A DNA stretch of 35,631 bases from NCBI GenBank assembly GCA_963808125.1, contig CAWEEP010000062.1:1-35631 (forward strand), in the 5' to 3' direction. A program made the position numbers and the translations under genes. The notes under the pieces were generated by a model. It had not been told where the DNA came from, did no database searches, and was given only the letters and a program-made list of their open reading frames with translations. Positions within the stretch are counted from its first letter, which is position 1, and the number at the start of each line of letters is the position of its first letter. Shown here one piece after another: positions 32,347 to 35,631 of this stretch. This stretch comes from CAWEEP01 sp963808125 (GTDB taxonomy: Bacteria; Chloroflexota; Dormibacteria; Aeolococcales; Aeolococcaceae).

Positions 32347-33388
32347 GTGAGCGTCAGGGCCATGACCTGGGTCTGGCAGCACTCGCGGGCGGACGGCAAC
32401 GTCCGAACTCGTCCTCCTGGCCATCGCCAACTCCGCCAACGACGACGGGCTCGATGCCTGGCCCTCGATGAACCGCCTATGCCAGAAGACCCGGCTGAGC
32501 GAGCGGACGGTCCGGCGCTGTGTCCGCGAGCTCGAGCAGCTCGGTGAGCTCCGGTGCCTGGGCGGTAGGCGCGGGGCCCATGGCAGGCGGGTCAGCAACC
32601 GCTACGAGGTGACCATGGCGTCGACCGGCCAGATTGACCGCTCGACGGGACCGACGACCGGTCAGCCGCGACCAGAACCACCGGCCAACCTGACCGGTCG
32701 CATAGAGGATGAACCGTCCCGAGATCCGTCCTTCCCCCCTGCAGTCCCCCCGAGGGATGACGCCGGGCGCATGGCCGACTTGGGCAGGGACGCTCGCGCG
32801 GAGCCAGCCGCGGACGCGGGGGGTAACGATTCGGACGCCCCCGGTCGTACCGACGCCACGGCCCGAACCTTGGCCTCCGAGCTGTGGGCAACTCTCATGC
32901 CGAAGCCGCTCGCCGGATTCCGGGCCTTCCAGGCACGTGTGCGTGAGTGCCTCGCGGCCGGCTATACGCGCGAAGCCCTGCGCCGGGCGGCGCCACACGT
33001 CGCCGTCTGGAGCCACGCGGGGATCGAGATGGCGTTCGCCAGAACCGGGATCGACCGCACGGCCCGCGAACCGGCGCCGGTGCCGGCGCGAGCGAGTGAG
33101 GAGCGCGAGCGTGCGGAGTCCGTGGCTCGCTCGCAGGGATGGGCACCCCACGATGCGGGCTGGGAGGCGGCGGTGGAGGCCGCCACCGCCGGCGAGGCGG
33201 TGCCAATGCCCGTCTGGATGCGGGCCGAATGCGTGGCCACGGACCTGTGGTTGGAGATGGGCCCTGAGGTGACAGGCGGATACCCGGCGTTCCGAGAGCT
33301 GCTCCGCCATCGCCTCGCTGGAGGCGCCAGCGAGGGGGAGATCAGGGCGTTGGCGAAGGCGGGAAGACAGGAGGTGATCAGCGAATGA
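32347..33388 (+). CDS. HTH_36-type DNA-binding protein of a conjugative element, one frameshift
   Basis: GTG 32347 opens MSVRAMTWVWQHSRADGN. After one base is corrected near 32,402, the frame continues LVLLAIANSANDDGLDAWPS and MNRLCQKTRLSERTVRRCVR, then ELEQLGELR. This is the winged-helix N-terminus of the helix-turn-helix proteins found in plasmid- and ICE-borne replication or regulation modules. A Pro/Asp/Arg-rich spacer follows (about residues 100-190 of the corrected protein), then a C-terminal helical region. The uncorrected frame starting at 32468 loses the first wing. Its stop overlaps the coupling-protein ATG (ATGA), so the two are cotranslated. Function is probably element replication or control. 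Confidence 0.75.
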
Positions 33389-35175
33389 GTGCTCGACGAG
33401 GCAACCCATCTCCCTCGCTAGGGTGTTGCTCACTGGTGCCGGAGATCATGCTGCTGGCGGGGATCATGGCGCCGCTCATGCTCCTCGATGCCCTAGCTGG
33501 CGTCGACACCTGGCTAGCCCATGGGCACTGGATGCCGCCGGCCCCGAATGCCCTGCTAGGTGGGTGGCAGCTCGTGACGCATGCGGGCGACCTCGCCCTC
33601 GCCTGGCCAGCCGCGACCCGTAGGGTCGCCCCCGCGGGAGCCGTGTACTGGCTGACGGTGGCGGTGGCCGCTGCCGTGATCCTCGGCGTCGCGACGTGGG
33701 TGATTCGGCTGGTTCGTCGCCGTCGCGGCGGCGCGGCGAAGCACAGGGGTCTGGCGAGCCGAAGTCACCTTCGCAACCAGCTGGGAGGGCAAGCCGCTCT
33801 CGCGCGAGCGAGGACGCTGCGCCCGTCGGTCGCTCGCCCGAGCGTGACGGACGTCGGCATCTCGCTGGGGCGTTCCGTCGAGTACGGAAGCGCCCTGTTC
33901 GGGACGGTGGAGGACTCCTACGCCCTGCTCGGACCGCCGGGCATGTTCAAGACGTCGACCCTGGTGGTGCCGGGCGTGATCGACTATCCGGGCCCGGCGA
34001 TCGTGACCAGCACCAAGCCGGAGCTGCTGCTCCTGACGGCCTCGATCCGGCCGGGACCAGCATGGGTCTTCGACCCGACCGGGACGGTCCAGAGAGCCGT
34101 GACATCGCGGGGGAGTTGGCAGCCGGTCCTCTGGGACCCCGTCCTGGGTTGCGACGTCCCGCGGACGGCCATGCGCCGTGCCCGGGTCGCCGTGAGCGCG
34201 AGCGGTGCAGGCAAGGGGGTCACGGCCGGCGACTACTGGAGGACTCGGCGATCGCCCTCTGCCAGGGATACCTCCACGCGGCGGCCCTCGCCGACGCTGA
34301 CCTCCGCACCGTGACCGGATGGGTCGACAACCCGTCCGACCGGCGGGCCGTCGACATTCTCCTCGACCATCCCGCAGCCGCTCCAGGGTGGGGGGAGCGG
34401 CTGGGGCCCAGCTCGCCGGGGGCCCAGACGATCGGGAGCGACGGTCGGTCTTCAACTCGCTCAGGAGCGCGTTCGACTGCGTGGCCGACCCGGAGGTCAT
34501 GGCGAGTTGCTGCCCGGTCGGGGGCGGCACCTTCGATCCCGTCGAGTTCGTCGCCGGCACGGGGACCCTCTATCTGGTCGGAGACCCCGAAGACCAGGTG
34601 CAGGTCTCGGGGCTGCTGGCCGTGCTCCTGGACGCCGTCGTGGCGGCCGCCAGGGAGCGCGCCGCCACCCTCCCAGGCGGGCGCCTGGATCCTCCCCTTG
34701 GGCTATGGCTCGACGAGGTGACCCAGATCGCTCCGCTGCCCTCGCTGCCGATGCTGGTGTCAGACGGTCGAGGTATCGGGATCACCGTCGTCGCCGTCTT
34801 CCAGACGCTGGCGCGGGCGCGAGAGGTGTGGGGAGACGACGGGGCCGCAACCCTCTGGCAGAACTGCACGGCGAAGCTGGTTTTCGGCGGAATCAGCGAT
34901 CACGAGGAGTTGGAGAGGCTCTCGCGCCTCTGCGGCGAGTACGACGAGACGGTCGTCAGCCACCACCGCGACGCGGACAGGCGGCGATCGGAGACCCGCT
35001 CCACCCAGCGACGTCGACGGTTGTCGCCGGAGGAGATCCGCGAGCTGCCGCAGCGCGAGGCGCTCCTCCTGTACCGCCAGATGCGGCCCGTCACGACGCG
35101 CCTCACTCCCTGGTTCGAAGGAGCAGTGCGGACGCGGATCGCCGCCGCCCGAGCGAGTGCGGAGGGGGCCGGTGA
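33385..35175 (+). CDS. TraG/VirD4-like conjugative coupling ATPase, frameshifted
   Basis: Type IV coupling protein that would bring DNA to a conjugation pore. Two N-terminal membrane helices (MLLAGIMAPLMLLDAL and WLTVAVAAAVILGVATWVI) are followed by Walker A GPPGMFKTST, a mid-domain, Walker B LGLWLDEVTQIAPL and the GRGIGITVVAVFQTLARA motif. Three frame corrections are needed: near 34,240 (GDYW to EDSAIALCQGYLHAA), near 34,404 in a G run (GERL to GAQLAGGPDD), and at the five-G run 35164-35168, where one more G gives a TGA at 35173-35175 overlapping the next GTG. Uncorrected, the last frame runs on to 35434 into the foreign segment. Confidence 0.85.
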
Positions 35176-35258
35176 CCGACGATCTTCGCGCCGAGGTGGA
35201 GGGCCTCCGCAGGCTAATGGGGGACCTCCTGGATCGCCTCGTGGGTCAGCACCTACGG
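35172..35258 (+). CDS. Small coiled-coil protein, truncated at a junction
   Basis: GTG 35172 overlaps the inferred coupling-protein stop (GTGA) and reads VTDDLRAEVEGLRRLMGDLL, then DRLVGQH. The heptad-like Leu pattern predicts a short amphipathic helix. After about 35,258 composition changes and the frame continues as nonsense, so the gene looks cut off. Function unknown. Confidence 0.45.
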
Positions 35259-35631
35259 TGGCGACGAAGACAAAATTCACATCCTTCTTGGCTTTGGCTG
35301 CCTGGCGCGCCATCGCAAGCAAAAGTGCGATGCCGGGGCCGCGCTCGCACGAACTCGTATACCAACTGCTCACCGGTGTGGAGACCACAATGGTGCGGGC
35401 TGCGCCACGGTCTGTGCGGCCGATGACGTTGTAGCTTGCGACGTCACGCTGGTAACGAACGGACATGTCAATGCTTACTCTTGCGCCGCTCTTGCGCGCA
35501 GCCTCCAACTCGTCGGCGAGTCGTGCCGGTACAACGATCACCGTCATCGGCCGCGGGGCATCCTCCTGATTCACGTTGTAGGTAAAGATGGATCCGGCCG
35601 GATTGTCGATGGTCAGCACAATTGCCATCGT
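35259..35631 (-). CDS. M28-like protein fragment, open at both ends, lower GC
   Basis: Minus-strand frame entering from the right edge. Part of a PA-like insert (AIVLTIDNPAGSIFTYNVNQ, then MTVIVVPARLADELEAA) leads to the M28 peptidase core: YNVIGRTDRGAARTIVVSTP, SSWYTSSCERGPGIALLLAM, and KKDVNFVFVATVG. In active M28 enzymes the residues after IVV are GxHxDS and later NDNGSG; here they are STPVSSW and CERGPG, so the first metal ligands are missing and this branch is probably non-catalytic. It is cut at about 35,258, just before the expected His-Glu of the next motif. GC content is visibly lower than the rest of the window. Confidence 0.6.

Overview
The window is very GC-rich. It looks like a chromosome segment from a deep-branching Gram-positive-like bacterium. 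The gene mix (LeuRS with an HIGN signature, the order leuS / rplU / rpmA / obgE / nadD / rsfS, many GTG starts, leaderless-looking promoters) fits Dormibacterota or Chloroflexota, or less likely a deep Actinomycetota. This placement is inference from gene content, not a database match.

Region 1 (about 1-27,400) is core chromosome. In order it holds a tiny basic protein, a dienelactone hydrolase, tRNA-Thr(CGU), a RibD-type reductase and a group of envelope/lipid genes (flippase-like membrane protein, DegV lipid-binding protein, PlsY-like acyltransferase, HtrB-like acyltransferase, family-4 glycosyltransferase). These are followed by a NarL-type kinase/regulator pair, an MFS exporter, a polysaccharide-deacetylase lipoprotein, LeuRS, two DUF4190-like membrane proteins, the rplU-rpmA-obgE-nadD-rsfS housekeeping operon, a rhomboid protease, an unrecognised gene, a bifunctional penicillin-binding protein, a winged-helix/AAA+ ATPase and a YCII protein.

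Region 2 (27,447 to about 35,258) is accessory. Two nearly identical repeats (27,447 and 32,144) each begin with the 3' half of a tRNA-Ala(CGC) gene and continue into a shared arm. A third, degenerate copy of the arm alone lies at 30,307. They divide the region into segments: vapBC + reductase + an IS5-family insertion; mazEF + an arginase-family protein; and a conjugative module (HTH_36-type protein overlapping a VirD4/TraG-like coupling protein). The simplest reading is repeated integration at one tRNA-Ala gene, with the intact tRNA further right, outside the window. No integrase is visible.

Region 3 (about 35,259 to the end) changes composition. A lower-GC, minus-strand fragment of an M28-like protein abuts a truncated gene of the conjugative module. 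This is either a real recombination junction or an assembly chimera.

A strong theme is the number of broken reading frames: about eleven genes carry one to three frameshifts, often in G or C runs. In leuS, removing one A from an AAA run restores a textbook LeuRS C-terminus. Most of these breaks are therefore probably sequencing indels rather than true pseudogenes, and gene ends are given for the inferred complete gene.
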